Assembly: GCA_000827265.1 (NCBI GenBank)
Contig: KN834749.1
Location: 3,020,770-3,084,769 of the forward strand
Source: Collybiopsis luxurians FD-317 M1
Taxonomy: Eukaryota > Basidiomycota > Agaricomycetes > Agaricales > Omphalotaceae
Direction: 5' to 3'
DNA: 64,000 nt
In this document: positions 44,608 through 56,495 of the stretch, piece after piece
Layout: the number at the start of each line of letters is the position of its first letter
Numbering within the stretch: the stretch's first letter is position 1
Program-made: the position numbers and the translations under genes
The notes under the pieces: model-generated
What the model saw: only the letters and a program-made list of their open reading frames with translations
Databases searched by the model: none
What the model was told of the DNA's origin: nothing

Positions 44608-45959
44608 TCAAACCTCCGCTGCACCAGTATAATGAGTCGTCGGATCACTCAACGAGCGAAAGTGCGATGTCGTAGATAGCATCGTTCCCGGACTTTGGGT
44701 TGGGTACGTCGTAGAACTGGGAGGGTACGTGCTCGGATCGGATGGGTTCTGTAAAACGCAAAAAAGCGCCGCGTCAGAATTGATTTGACCTCTCTACTAA
44801 CTGTTCTGCAGGCCAGAAAAAACTCACGTATATTCTCATAGGTGGACTCTGAGGATTGATGGTGGGTGGAGTTAAAGCTGTATTATCGTCTATCGACGGT
44901 CGATCTCTCTTTGCAGCAGCCTTTCGGCGTTTTTGGCGCACGAGTAGAAGGATGAGGATAGCTACGATGGCAAGGAATGCGAGTCCCCCGACAACGCCGC
45001 CAGCTATGGCGCCCGCTTCCGACTTTCCCTTGCTATTTGAGCTACTAGATGAGCTTGTGGCTGATGATGGGCTAGACTGAGTATTGGTGGGGCCTAAAGT
45101 GGCTGAGGATTCCGGGGAGTCTATATCGATCAAGAGGCGCAATCAATACTTGAAAAAACTAGCAAGGAAGAAGCTCACCGCCTAACTGTTGAGCCAGGGA
45201 AACATTGAATGTACTAGAATTGTCCTAATTGTCTACAATGAGCGTGATAAAGTATGAAGAGCAGCTTCAATACGTACGGTTGTATACGATTGGTATGCCC
45301 AATGAGGAACCGCAGTACCAGCCGGAATGGTTTCGGGATAGAATCTGGAAAGATGCGTGTATCAACGACGAATCCGAGTATATATCGAACGAAGACAGCG
45401 TACCCATTAAAAACGTGCTGTGGCAGCGTGCAGTTTGAAACCCATTCATTCCATCTGTTGACAACAAGGACGTTGGATTCAGTCTTATTTGAACTATCCA
45501 AGATTTCACCCACGGTACGAATTCCCCTCCTTGACAAGCTTGGGCGCAAGCGCTCAGGGTACTGTAATATACACTGGAGCAGGTGCAGTTGTCTGCACTA
45601 AGTTTAGGGAGCGTATACACCGTTTGCCCAGGGTCGATGGAATCGATTTCGAAGGCTTCGAACCAAGCGTTTAATTTATGTCTCAACAAGTGAATGCAAA
45701 TGGTAAAGGACACACACAGTTATTGGAACTGCATACAGATCCAAGGTAGCCTGCAACTTGACACGGGCTTTGGTTTTTGGAGTTCAGCGACTTGACGAGT
45801 AACCTTCATCAAATCAGGAAAAATGTCGATGACCAGAAAATTACTTACCCATCCGCCGTTAAACTGAGGATTACAAGCCGGTACATTCAGGCTCGGATCG
45901 CATTTGACGGGTGACCAGAATAGTGCAAAAATCCAAACGACTGCAAGAAAAGTGAACAT
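44608..45959 (-). pseudogene. Array copy C: single-pass membrane protein, probably broken
   Basis: The order matches copy E: signal peptide (MFTFLAVVWIFALFWSPV), CDPSLNVPAC, GYLGSVCSS, CTCSSVYYSTLSAC, RWNEWVSNCT, IPAGTAVPHWAYQSYT, then SEAGAIAGGVVGGLAFLAI as a membrane helix and a cytoplasmic tail ending HYTGAAEV. Two defects are visible relative to E. A 2-base gain in GTGTGTGTCC shifts exon 2. In exon 4 a 2-base gain is followed by an in-frame stop (ATTGTAGACAATTAG on the coding strand, near 45228). Unless an unseen intron removes them, the protein would stop before the membrane helix. Confidence 0.6.
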
Positions 45960-46856
45960 TGACTTTCAAGCGGACAGGGGTTTTTGGAGGGAACGGGTAA
46001 GAAACTCAACGAAAGTGTACAGCTCATACTGAGAGTATATAATGTCCCCGTGAACTAACGATGTTTCATCTTGCGACCAATCTGAGCAATCTGGCTATGG
46101 AGCATGGTGCGAGCCAGAAGCCGATAATATCATCTTCGGACGACTCAAGAAGTTAAATTTATTATACGGCACGGTAGTCTCTAAACGCCGGTTTCCAGCG
46201 ATGATCCCGGAGTAACTCCAGCCTTCATCATCCTCGGGACCTCCGCATAAGGGATGCAGAAGACTGATACAGTTTCTAACCTCAGCACGAAGCCCCGCCA
46301 GCGCCGTGATTGGAGGCATTGACCACTCACAAGAACGATTGTGAACATGAATGATCCAAGAAAATTATGCAGTACCACACTACCAAAAATCATCAAAGCG
46401 ATTTGAATAGCATAGCATTTCCTGAAGATATCTTGCGATATGTTTATCGGATCGATGATTGGTGTTTTAAAGAGACGCCCCGGGACGTGCAATTTAGCGC
46501 TCGCCTTTGCCAGCGCGGAAACTGCTCTGAAAGTACTATGGAAACTGCTACTACTAGCAAAATACAAGTGCCAGCCCGCTGTAGAACTGGAACCGTAGAT
46601 CGATTGTTGAACGTTGACCATTTACTATGTCCTTTTTTCTCCATGGCTCCCTTTCCCTTTATTTCCCGAATACCATCATTTTGACCGCTTGGAAAAGAGT
46701 ATTTTCCAATGCAGAGGCTACATTCAACTGACCAGTTATTGGATTTACCATACAAGTTTCTTCCGATACTTCCAAAGACGTAATTTATAGCATAGCACCC
46801 CGGCGATCCGCCGCACACAAGATATATACATAGATGCCCTCGCCTTGACACAATCT

Positions 46857-48256
46857 CTACTTCAAACTTCCTCTGCGCCAGTAGAATGAGTCGTCAAATG
46901 GATCAGTAATCGGTAGTGCGATGCTCTCGTTTCCGAAGGGACTCTGGGCTCGATACGTTGGAGGACTGCTCTCCTGACTTTGTGTTCGATACGTCGGAGG
47001 ACTGGTCGGGTACGTGCTCGAATCGAATGGGTTCTGGAAAATGCAAAAAAAAAAGAGCCGTGTCAGATTTGATTTGACCTCTCTAAATCTATCTACTAAC
47101 TGTTTTGCAGACGAAAAAAAATTCACGTATATTCTCATAGGTGGACTGGGAGGTTTGATGAGGAACGGTGTAGGTGTGGCCAAAGCCGGATCATCATTGT
47201 CTATCAATGGTCGATCTCTCTTTGTAATGGCCTTTCAACGCTTTTGGCGCAGGAATAGAAGGATTAGGATAGCTAAGATGACAAGGAATGCAAGTCCCCC
47301 AACAACGCCGCCAGCTATAGCAACCGCTTCCGACTTTCTCTTGCTATTTGAGCTACGAGATGAGCTTGGGGCGGAGGATGAGCTTGTGGCAGAGGATGGG
47401 CTGGATTGAGTATCGGTGGGGCCTGAAGCTGCCGAGGATTCCGGAAAGTCTTCACCATCAAGAACCGCAATCAAATTAGCAAGGAAGAAACTCACCGCCT
47501 AACTGTTGAGCCAGGGAAACATCGAATGTACTAGAGCTGTCCTAATTGTCTACATTGAGCATGATGAAGTACGAAGAGCAGCTTCACTACGTACGGTTGT
47601 ATACGATTGGCATGCCCAATGAGGAACCGCAGTACCAGCCGGAATGGTTTCGGGATAGAATCTGGAAAGATGCGTGTGTCAACAACAAATCCGAGTATAT
47701 ATCGAACGAAGACAGGGTACCCATTAAAAATGAGCTGTGGCAGCGTGCAGTTTGAAACCCATTCATTCCATCTGTTGACAACAAGGACATATTCAGTCTT
47801 GTTCGAACTATCCAAGATTCCAACCACGGTACGAGTTCCCCGCCTTGACAGGCTTGGGCGCAAGCACTCAGGGTACTGTAATATACACTGGAACAAGTGC
47901 AGTTGTTTGCCCTAGGTTTAGGGAGCGAATACGCTGTCGGTCCGGGTTCGATGGGATCGATTTCGAAGGCTGCGAATCAACCGTTGAATTTATGTCTAAA
48001 CGCAAATGTCGAAAAACACACAGTTATCCGAGCTACATACGGATCCCAGGTAGCCTGAAACTTGACAAGGGCTTTGGCTTTTGGAATTTAGCGACTGAAC
48101 GAGCATTAAAGTTCATCAAGCCAGGAAAAATGTCGGTGACCAAAAAATTACTTACCCATCATAAGAACTACAAGCTGGTACATTCAAACTTGGATCGCAT
48201 TTGACAGGTGACCCGAACAGTGCAAAAATCCAAGCGACTGCAAGAAAAGTGGACAT
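46857..48256 (-). pseudogene. Array copy D: single-pass membrane protein, probably broken
   Basis: The start Met at 48256 opens a short signal-peptide exon (MSTFLAVAWIFALF). A 10-base deletion in this exon (after CSS) puts TAA in frame where E continues. Exon 2 (GYLGSVCSSDNC) meets an early stop. The wall-facing block IPAGTAVPHWAYQSYT is intact but is followed by the same 2-base gain and stop as copy C (AATGTAGACAATTAG). The transmembrane exon SKRKSEAVAIAGGVVGGLAFLVI is well kept. The tail has a duplicated TYRTQSQESSPPTYRAQS segment and ends FYWRRGSLK. Sequence conservation outside the lesions implies recent decay. Confidence 0.6.
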
Positions 48257-49216
48257 TGGTATTCAAAACAGACTGGCTCTTTTGGGAGGGGAACAAGTGA
48301 GAAGTCTAAGGAAAGTGCACAGCTCATACTGGTGGTTTATAATGGCCTCGTATGTTGACGAAGTTCTAGACTTATTCGAATTGGATTCGAACAAGCTGGC
48401 TGTGTGTGAGCCAAAAGTCAACAATATCATCTTCGCTGGAAGGAACGACTCATGATCAGCAAGGGGTCTGGCGAAGCAAATGTAAGCTAATTTGCGTAAT
48501 AACACTGCAGCTGTTCCACGTCCCCATCTGCCTCAAGTATGAAAATATCCTCATCCTCTATCGTAAAGCACGGTCCAGGATCTAAGCACCCGGAGCGTTT
48601 CCAGGTTTTATCAAAATATCATCCTCTGTACCTCTGCAGAAGTGGAGGGAGAAGCTTGATGCAGTTCTAAACCTAACACGAAGCCCCATGGTCAGGATTG
48701 AGGGCATTGACAACTCACAAGAACCATGATGAACGTGAACGATTCGGGGGACAGTAGTCATCAAAACGACCTGAATTTGACTTGAATATGCATATCCAGC
48801 CTGAGAAGGTATCTTGCGATAAGTTTATCGTATCGTATCGATCATTGGTGTTTTGCAGAAGCAACCCCTAAACATGCAATTTAGCGCTCGCCTTCGCCGG
48901 AGCGGAACCGTTACGATGGAACTAGAACAGTTGATCATCTGTGCTCTTTCTTTCTTTCTCCATGGCTCCGCGTTTCCCTTTCTCGAACACCTCCATCTGG
49001 CCGCCTCGAGAACAGTTTTCTCTATTGTAGAGGCTAGATTGAATTGACTACAGTACTGATGTACCGATTTTGTTTTTAGACTGGCTATTAAATTTACAAC
49101 ATAATCTTTTGCCGATACTTACAACCAAAGCGCTTCTGTATACATGGTTTATAGTACCTCCCCCAACCCGCCACAGACAAAATATATAAATAGATTCCCA
49201 CGACACAAAATCTACT

Positions 49217-50552
49217 TCAAACTTCCGCTACGCCAGTATAATTCGTCGCATCGCTCAACGAGCGGTAATGAGATGTCGGAGATGCTAGCGTTTCCGGACT
49301 TTGGGTTCGGTACGTCGAAGGAGTGGCGGGGTACGTGCTCGGATCGGATGGGTTCTGTAGAATGCAAAGGAATCAAAAAATGGAAGAGTCGGGTCAGTTT
49401 CGATTTGAACTCTGTTCCGCAGATGAGGAAAAACTCACGTATACTCTCATAGGTGGGCTGGGAGACCTCGGATTGATGAGGAATGGTGTAGGTGTCGTTA
49501 AAGCTGTATCATCGTCTATGGATGGTCGATCTCTCTTTGCAGCAGCCTTTCGACGTTTTTGGCGCAGGTATAGAAGGATGATGATAGCTACGATAACAAG
49601 GAATGCGAGTCCCCCGACAACGCCGCCGGCTATGGCACCCGCTTCCGACTTTCCCTTGCCATCCGAGCTGCTGGATGAACCTGTAGCGGAGGATGGACTG
49701 GATTGGGTATTGGTGGGGCCTGAAGTGGATGAGGATTCCGGAGAGTCTGTATCGATCAGGTACCGCAATCAATACCTGAACAAATCAGCGAAATGGAGAC
49801 TCACCGCCTAACAGTTGAGCAACAGTAGCATTGAATGTGTCATTCTGATTTTCTGTATTGAGCGTGATGATGTATGAGGGGAAGCTCGCATAACGTACAT
49901 TTGTATACAATTGGTATGCCCAATGAGGAACTGCGGTACCAGGCGGAATGGGGTAAGGATAGAATCTGGATAAAAAAGTATCATGTAGGAGAACGAGTGT
50001 ACATTGGATAAAAGAGACGGACCCGTCAAAAACCGACGGCGTGCAGTTGGTAGCCCACGTGCCCCATCTATTGACGACAGGAATATGAGATTGAGTCTAA
50101 ATATCAAACATTCCACCCACGGTTGGACTATCCCGCCTTGACAGGCCGCGCAAGCACTCAGGGTACTGTAATATACACTGGAGCAAGTACAATTGACTGC
50201 CTGAGATTGAGGAAGCTCATAAAACTGGGAGGGGACGATGGATGGGATTGTCCAGGCTGCGTTTGATTTAGATCCAACGGAAGCAGATCCGGTATGGGTG
50301 GAAGACATACAGTTATCCGAGGTACATACGGATGCCAAATAGCCTGCAACTTGACAAGGGCTTTGGTTTTTCGAGTTCACCGACTGGACGAACGAGGTTC
50401 AGCAAAATAGAAAAAATGTCGGTAACTAGGAAATTACTTACCCATCCGTAGTTAAACTGAGAACTACAGGCTGGTACGTTCAGATTCGGATCGCATCTGA
50501 CGGGTGACCACGACAATGCAAATATCCAGGCGACTGCGAGAAAAGCGGACAT
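49217..50552 (-). CDS. Array copy E: secreted-ectodomain single-pass membrane protein (intact)
   Basis: At least six exons encode a WSC/Mid2-like cell-surface protein. Seen: signal peptide MSAFLAVAWIFALSWSPV ahead of RCDPNLNVPAC; a Cys-containing exon (GYLASVCTSDNC, CTCSSVYYSTLSACAAC); RWGTWATNCTPSVFDG; YPIPPGTAVPHWAYQLYTN; NDTFNATVAQLL with N-glycosylation sites; a Ser-rich stalk; a membrane helix (EAGAIAGGVVGGLAFLVIVA to LLYLRQKRR); and a Pro/Ser-rich cytoplasmic tail ending YTGVAEV. It is the only array member in which every block can be joined without a stop, although exon 1 must use the GTAATT donor rather than the overlapping GTAAGT. Type I topology is expected, with a possible role in wall sensing. 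Function is inferred from architecture only. Confidence 0.7.
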
Positions 50553-50599
50553 TAGCTTTCTAGCGGAAGGGGTCTTTTGGAAGGGGAGCGAGTGAGAAG

Positions 50600-50640
50600 T
50601 CCAAGGAAAGTGTACAGCTCACATTGGGGGTTTATAATGA
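50600..50640 (-). promoter_or_regulatory. Conserved TATA-containing promoter of array copies
   Basis: Copies B, D and E share a block upstream of the start codon: AGTGAGAAGTC, AAAGTG-ACAGCTCA and, in D and E, TTTATAATG on the plus strand (TATAAA at 50636-50631 reading leftward). The TATA element is about 80 bases upstream of the ATG in both D and E. Copy C has TATATA in the same place and B has lost it. Confidence 0.55.
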
Positions 50641-51050
50641 CCTCGTGCGCTGATCAACTTCCATTCTCGAGATAGGGCCCGTGCAGGCTGTCTAGGACTA
50701 ATATAAACCAGTGGAGGGGCCCGAAGTCGGCGATAGCACTTCCGACATTCCAGGTAGCGCATGTCATGAAGTTGATGTAGTTCTGAACCTTAAAAATTAA
50801 AATCGCTGTGATGAGAATGATTTTGGCCTTGAAGCAGTGTAACAGCATCCATCTTTTGTACAGGCAAAGCCACAGCAAAACAACTTCGATGGCAGATCCC
50901 AGTGATCCAGGAAACCTGCTCCGCATGCATGCATACGATATGTTTAACGCGTCAGTGATTGGTAGTTCGCAGAAAAACTGAACAGGCGCTTCCAGACCAT
51001 CAAAGATGCAATTTGGCGCCCGCTAACTGCCGGGCGGCAATTAGCCCTTG

Positions 51051-51853
51051 ATGTTATTCTACCGACTGCCCATTTCCCTGCTCCTCCTCTGCTACGCTGC
51101 TCTCAGTTTTGCTAACACCGAGATTGTCAATTTCGATGCTTCAAACCAGGTCAATGCCTACGTGGATGGTGCTGACACTTGGTGCGTCCATCTCCGCTCG
51201 GTAGCCAATTGTACTCAGAACTTTTTTCTCCAGGCCCATTCTTCGTCCCGGAGCTAACGAGAAGCCATTCAGTGTCATGCCAGCACCACTAGGGACACCG
51301 CCGAAAGGTATATGCTCCTCGCCGCACGATCTTCTCTCCAAAACACCAAACTGTCCCCATGAAATATGGATAAAACTCGACATGGACGATGCAAGTTGGA
51401 AATCGTTCTCAAAGTTTACTTTGCGCATTTCATGGCCGGGCTCAGTGAGTGTATTCCCTGTTTGCTCTTCATAATCAGATACATGAACTAAGGATACCTC
51501 AGTCTCCAGCCGACTTTCATATAAACATCCTCAACCCCGAAACAACCGCTACCCGCTTCTCCGGAGCACCCACCACCCCTTCCTCCCTTACACGCGTCAA
51601 ATACGCTCGGATTCGCGTCCTAGACACAGGCGTCATTTCTCCCCTATCAGGTTTCACTGAAGTGCCCCCGGTACGGTTCATCGTCACTCTGGAGCCTTTA
51701 TACTTTGGAATCGTGCCTGCTACGCTGATACCCTTCCTATGGGTCCTGCTACCAGCTATAGCTGTGTCAATACTCGCAGTTCCTTATGTGAATGCGTATT
51801 TACAGCAAGTTGCTGTTGCTGCGAAACGAGAGATGGCAGGCAAGAAGGAATGA
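51051..51853 (+). CDS. Predicted type I secretory-pathway membrane protein
   Basis: Three exons (51051-51181, 51234-51444, 51503-51853) join in phase to about 230 residues. Seen: a signal peptide (MLFYRLPISLLLLCYAALSFA), a lumenal domain with CSSPHDLL, HEIWIKLDMDDASW, FTLRISWPGSSPADF and YARIRVLD, then VRFIVTLEPLYFGIVPATLI, a C-terminal membrane helix, and a short basic tail ending REMAGKKE. The Lys at the third-last position, with the Lys before it, approximates a KKxx-type ER-retrieval signal. I recall similar uncharacterised basidiomycete proteins but no name. A link to the GPI-mannosyltransferase subunit PBN1/PIG-X is possible but not demonstrated. It faces the GH47 gene tail to tail with 122 bases between stops. 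Confidence 0.65.
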
Positions 51854-51975
51854 TTGAACGGATTGATAGATGAATATAGGACCACGAAAACTCTAGCTTT
51901 ACTACTTTTGAGTGTTCTTTGTGTACAATACCGATATCCAGGAATAAATAATTAGATATAATTTTGATTAAACAT

Positions 51976-54810
51976 TCAGGAGAATCCTGTACGAATATTG
52001 GGTGTGAATATCGGTAATGGATGGGCCTACGGAGGTAGAGGGGTAAGTCACTTGAAGGTCTAACACGGCGAAATAAACGAACCTCTGTGTTGAACACATA
52101 TTCTAAGAAAGCAACACATGAGCCAGTCAGCGATACGGAGAAGAACAAATAAATTCGGGGAAAATCACTTACTGTCCAACGGCAAAACACTCGAATCCGA
52201 GAACAGCAAGTACAGATATTTCAGAGTTTCGCTCTACGTGAACGATTGGTGAGCACCGACAACGGATAAAGAAAGAAACCCGTCTCACCATTAAAAACGT
52301 CTCCATCTTATCTTCCTTCCTCGCCGGAACCTCATCCACATTCATAATACTCGCATACCCCCCAGTCTCAACTTTACAATGTTTCTCGATCGCCTGGAAG
52401 ATCCCCCAGCCCCAGTCTCGATACCGAATATCTCCGGTTAGCCTGAACGCCAGAAAGAGGGATTCGACGGTTTCCGGTCTGTAGCGGGGGCAGAACGTAG
52501 AATAGAAGAGATAAAAAAGAACGGAAAAAGTTCATTCATCAGTTCGTCTAGTTATTGGAAAACATAGACATTCGAGTGACGCACCGAAGAATATATCTCG
52601 CGTCATACGGAGCTTCTTCACCAGGCCTACATATGGAGAATAGTCAGTCATCATCGTAGAACCAGACAGCCTTCATGACCGTCGCCGTCACTACCACCAC
52701 CACTCACCCTGCGCCTTTGATGTACCAATCCGCCGGAGCACCCGATCGGGCAAACGCACCCGTAATCCCATCCGAAGGAATACGGAAATGCACAATTTCA
52801 GGTGACAGTCCTCTGCAAAAGAATCAGTTTAGTCTGCATTGAAAAGATAGAAAACGTATCCCCTGACGTTAAAGTATCATGTGTATCCATACACGTCTTG
52901 ACCAACTCCACCCCATTCTTCCAATCCCTTTTCCCGTTATCCATAAACTCCGTTGGACGAGGAGGAATCGACACAGGAGAGGCGGAAGCTCCAGTGATCG
53001 TGGCACCGAGCATAAGAGATCCACCAAAGAAACATACTAGGTGGTCTTGTTTGGGTGTAAGCCGCCAGGATCTGTAGAAAGTAGATCTCAGTTGAGCGGT
53101 GATAGGACGGAAAAATATGGAAGCGGATGGAGACGAACAGTTGTCCGTTTGGGTATCGTTCTGGAACAAGCTCTGAGGTATAGGTCATGCGCGCGTAGGG
53201 ACTTTTTGAGATGAGGTTGTCATTGACCGCGGTCATGGCGTCGTCATACATCTGTACAATAAACGAAGGTTGAGGTTGAGAATAGGATTCGAAATGGGGA
53301 GTTGTAGAGTGCTTACCTGGCGGTACACATTCTCCGTTTGATTCTTTGAGAAAATAGAATCAAAATTTCGCTCGCGAGGAGTTGCCGAAAGAACTTACCG
53401 TTTGTATGTACTGCTTTCTGCAAGGACGAAGTGTTAGAACGGAATGAACGTGATTAGTGTTGGCCTTACAGTAGATATTCATAGTAAGAATCTCCACGGG
53501 ATCCTAAGCGTATAGCAGAGGGCATGAATTCACCACTCTCTGCGCTGAGAACCCAATGAGTACAACGCCTCTCAAACGAGAAAGCTACGTACTGCATATA
53601 GATCGAAGCGAGACCGTGCGGCTGGAGATGCTCCTTGATGGTTTTCATGACCTACAAATTCAGCCAAGAAAATTCGATACAATTCTCAAAAGGCGTAAAC
53701 GAATCAACATACTGATTCAACTTTTTCCCAATAAACTTCCTCATCCGTTAGATAGCTGAGATATCTGAACTCGAGTTGTAAAGTTGAGACTTCGGCTGTA
53801 CTAACGAGCTGCGGAATATCAGGATCCGGGACACCTTTACGTCGACCGAGATTGATGTTGGGTAGGGGAAGTCCGGATTCAGTGTCGAAAGCAGGTAGTA
53901 TTCGATTAGCCAGGTCGACAGCGCGGTCGAGATAGAGTTTATCGTGTCCACTGAGCTCGTATGCCGAAAGAAGACCTCCGAGAACACGGATAGTAGTCTG
54001 GGGAAAAGGACACTCAGCGTGAACGTCAGAAAAGAGCAGAGGACAAAATCAACCTCGAACGTGTTGAAGTTTGCGTTCTGGTCAAACGACAATTTTGTTT
54101 CCACCCACTTCCTTGCCCTAGCATAGTCCTGTTCGAGGCCCATGATCAACATGGTGTCAATCGAGTCGATGACGGTGTATCCAATTCCTCCGGCCTTGGT
54201 CAAGTTGGTACCCTTTCTGCTCACAGGATGATATTCATCCGCGCCCATGCAATCTCTTTCTAACGACCGAGTTTATGGTGATTCTCAGACGGAAGCAATA
54301 TACACACCGTACGCGCGCCATGCATGCTGCAAGGAGGAATAATTAGCTGCGATCCATATTCTGGAGACGTCATTACGCACCTTGAAAGCCTCTACTACAG
54401 CATCTCTCTTCTGCACATCTGCAGAGAATCCTACAAAGCTTTTTGTGCTTGCTCCAGGTGATGAATGCCAGTCGTCGGAATCAATCCAAAAGCTGGCTAT
54501 TTCCGACAGCGTAGAAGGATTCTGAGAGCCTCTGTGAGTATATGTTTGAAGTCCTAGATTTCTGGAGATCTCACGAAGTAAAGGAACACTCCAAAACATA
54601 GTAAAAGAGGTATCCAGAGAATTTTGAGGTATTGGAGTAACGCTGCGCTGTCAATGTCGAATTCTGGTTCGCTGGCCTGTGTGAATTCAAGTGGTAAGAA
54701 GAAGGAAAGCAATTTGATAGATAACTGACAGGTTCTTGATGAGACTTTTGAGCCTCAGCTTTTGAACTGGCTTTTTTGCGAGCGCGTTTCCTCAGTCCCT
54801 CGTCAGACAT
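51976..54810 (-). CDS. Class I alpha-1,2-mannosidase (GH47)
   Basis: A many-exon gene for a glycoside hydrolase family 47 enzyme, which trims alpha-1,2-mannose from N-glycans in the ER or Golgi. Seen in order: a basic cytoplasmic N-terminus (MSDEGLRKRARKKASSK), a type II anchor (LKILWIPLLLCFGVFLYF), GADEYHPVSRKG, GIGYTVIDSIDTMLIMGL, SFDQNANFNTFE, GLPLPNINLGRRKG, AEVSTLQLEFRYLSYLT, HLVCFFGGSLMLGA, RPETVESLFLAFRLTGD, WGWGIFQAIEKHC, DKMETFLMSETLKYLYLLFSD and the C-terminal NTEAHPLP. The catalytic-domain hallmark residues in these blocks are present and no stop was met in the joined frame. The last intron (about 50 bases) gives the EAHPLP end; reading through it would give an unlikely tail. The start is the first Met ahead of the basic segment. 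Confidence 0.88.
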
Positions 54811-54944
54811 AACGAGGAATATAATGAGGCGCCAGCTCTTGCTCAAGTCCCATGAGCGCCCGGCCGAAAAAGGCAATCCGGCGGCACCAGCCCCAGAGCC
54901 TCCGGGTGACCCTTCCCGTCTCTAGTTACGCCACTCCCACATCG

Positions 54945-56495
54945 ATGGCCTCTCTGCCACGGGTTCCTCACGAAATCTGCGACCTCATCATCGACGAATC
55001 CTCAGATTCATCAAACGCGCTCAAAAATCTTTCTTTGGTGCACAAATCATGGCTTCCCCGAGCCAGGCAACACCTTTTTCGTCGCTTGCGGCTTTCAGAG
55101 GTTTGTTTCAAAGCTGGGGAGTTCTTTGAAGAAGGAGAAATTCTAGAGCTACCAAAGCGGTTTGCTGCTATGAAGGAATGCTACTCACAGTTCATCCCTA
55201 ACGCGGGAATTGCGCGTTTTATAAAGGGTTTTGTGCTCCAAGCAGATGTATTCGGGGTAGGCCCCAAGTTTGGCAGTGGAATTCGTTGCGCAGCTGCGGC
55301 CAGGGCGTCACTCACGGCAGCTCACCCTTGCGATCTACTCGGTCTGGAGGATATGAAACACTGCGAATTCCTGGTCTTTGTGGAAAACGAGGTCGACCCG
55401 TCCAACTACCACTTAACAACTGATTGCTTCCCATTTGTCTTTCGCAGTGTTGGGTCTGCAAAGATCAGGTGTCTGGACTTTCAAGGTGGATTATTCCAGG
55501 TTACTCAATTTAACGGATTTTGGTGGAGTTCTCCAGGCCTCAATGTGTTCAAACATCTGAGGAATTGCACTCCGTCGTTGCAGACCTTGTGCTTTCGCGA
55601 TTTGGTGCTCGGAGTTGGTTCTGCTATCAATAGTACAGCGGATGTTGAAGCTGTTCTTCGTCAGCATATTGAGCCTCTAACCAATGCTAATGAGGCTATC
55701 GCTAGCAAACGTGCAATCGCATTGAGAAATTTTTGTTACCTCAATGTGGACAGCCATTTAATTGACATCCCTCTGCACAATGCTATCCTGAAGATTCTTC
55801 TTTTCGAAAACATGTTTATCTCCTTCAGGAACCTTGTCAATCTTGCACTGCGCAGCTCAAGTATTCCTCTTTTCTCTCATTATTCCACTTGTTTCTGCAA
55901 TGTCAGGTCTTTGACCATCTTTGACAGCTCCGGTGAGTCGTTCACTCCGTCCATTTCCTATTCCATACATCTGATAAACCATTGTATTGTAGCGGACAAT
56001 CTACCTGACATGTGGGCTTATAACAAAGGCCGCATCTGTCTTCCAGCTCTCACCCGCTTGCAGCTCGTCTTGTCGCGCCGCAAGAGTCTTCTCACCCTTT
56101 GCCGGCTCATCCTTGGACCATCGACCGCGGGGCCCATCGAAACCTGTAGGCGCATCGAGTATCCCGGTCCTCATTCATACTTCAACCTCGACGGTCAGAG
56201 AGCTAATTCCGGTTCCGAATTTTCTCGCCCACAAGTCGAGCACTTGCATATTGAATTCCTTCTATCCAAATCGAAACTAAACTCAGAATTGGCGCAGGAG
56301 GAAAATGTGGCGGAGAGAATAGATGCGATGCTATACTCGTATCTTGATATAGATGACTCTGCATGTGGGCCATTGAAATGGATCACGGTGAATATGCTTG
56401 AGTCTGAATTGCGCGAGAGTTGGCCGCGGACTGGGGATACTGGGAGGCTGTATCAAGGACGGTGTGACAATTGGTGGGATAGTCAGTGGTGGTGA
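54945..56495 (+). CDS. F-box-like protein, single exon
   Basis: An uninterrupted frame of 516 codons from the preferred start (Met at 54945; an upstream in-frame Met at 54852 would add 31 residues). The N-terminus (LPRVPHEICDLIID, ALKNLSLVHKSWLPRARQHLF) is the classic mushroom F-box-like arrangement. The body has the typical spaced blocks of this family: FVLQADVFG, IRCLDFQGGLF, LQTLCFRDL, VRSLTIFDSS, ALTRLQLVLS and VEHLHIEF. It presumably docks to SKP1; substrate unknown. It starts head-to-head with GH47, whose ATG is only 134 bases away (41 if the upstream Met is used), so the two genes share a very short promoter. Confidence 0.82.
   Translation: MASLPRVPHEICDLIIDESSDSSNALKNLSLVHKSWLPRARQHLFRRLRLSEVCFKAGEFFEEGEILELPKRFAAMKECYSQFIPNAGIARFIKGFVLQADVFGVGPKFGSGIRCAAAARASLTAAHPCDLLGLEDMKHCEFLVFVENEVDPSNYHLTTDCFPFVFRSVGSAKIRCLDFQGGLFQVTQFNGFWWSSPGLNVFKHLRNCTPSLQTLCFRDLVLGVGSAINSTADVEAVLRQHIEPLTNANEAIASKRAIALRNFCYLNVDSHLIDIPLHNAILKILLFENMFISFRNLVNLALRSSSIPLFSHYSTCFCNVRSLTIFDSSGESFTPSISYSIHLINHCIVADNLPDMWAYNKGRICLPALTRLQLVLSRRKSLLTLCRLILGPSTAGPIETCRRIEYPGPHSYFNLDGQRANSGSEFSRPQVEHLHIEFLLSKSKLNSELAQEENVAERIDAMLYSYLDIDDSACGPLKWITVNMLESELRESWPRTGDTGRLYQGRCDNWWDSQWW

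Noticed and set aside
50158..50349. Alternative frame through exon 2 of array copy E (AIWHPYVPRI).
   Set aside because: The other frame keeps the conserved cysteines and joins to neighbouring exons, so this one is a shadow.
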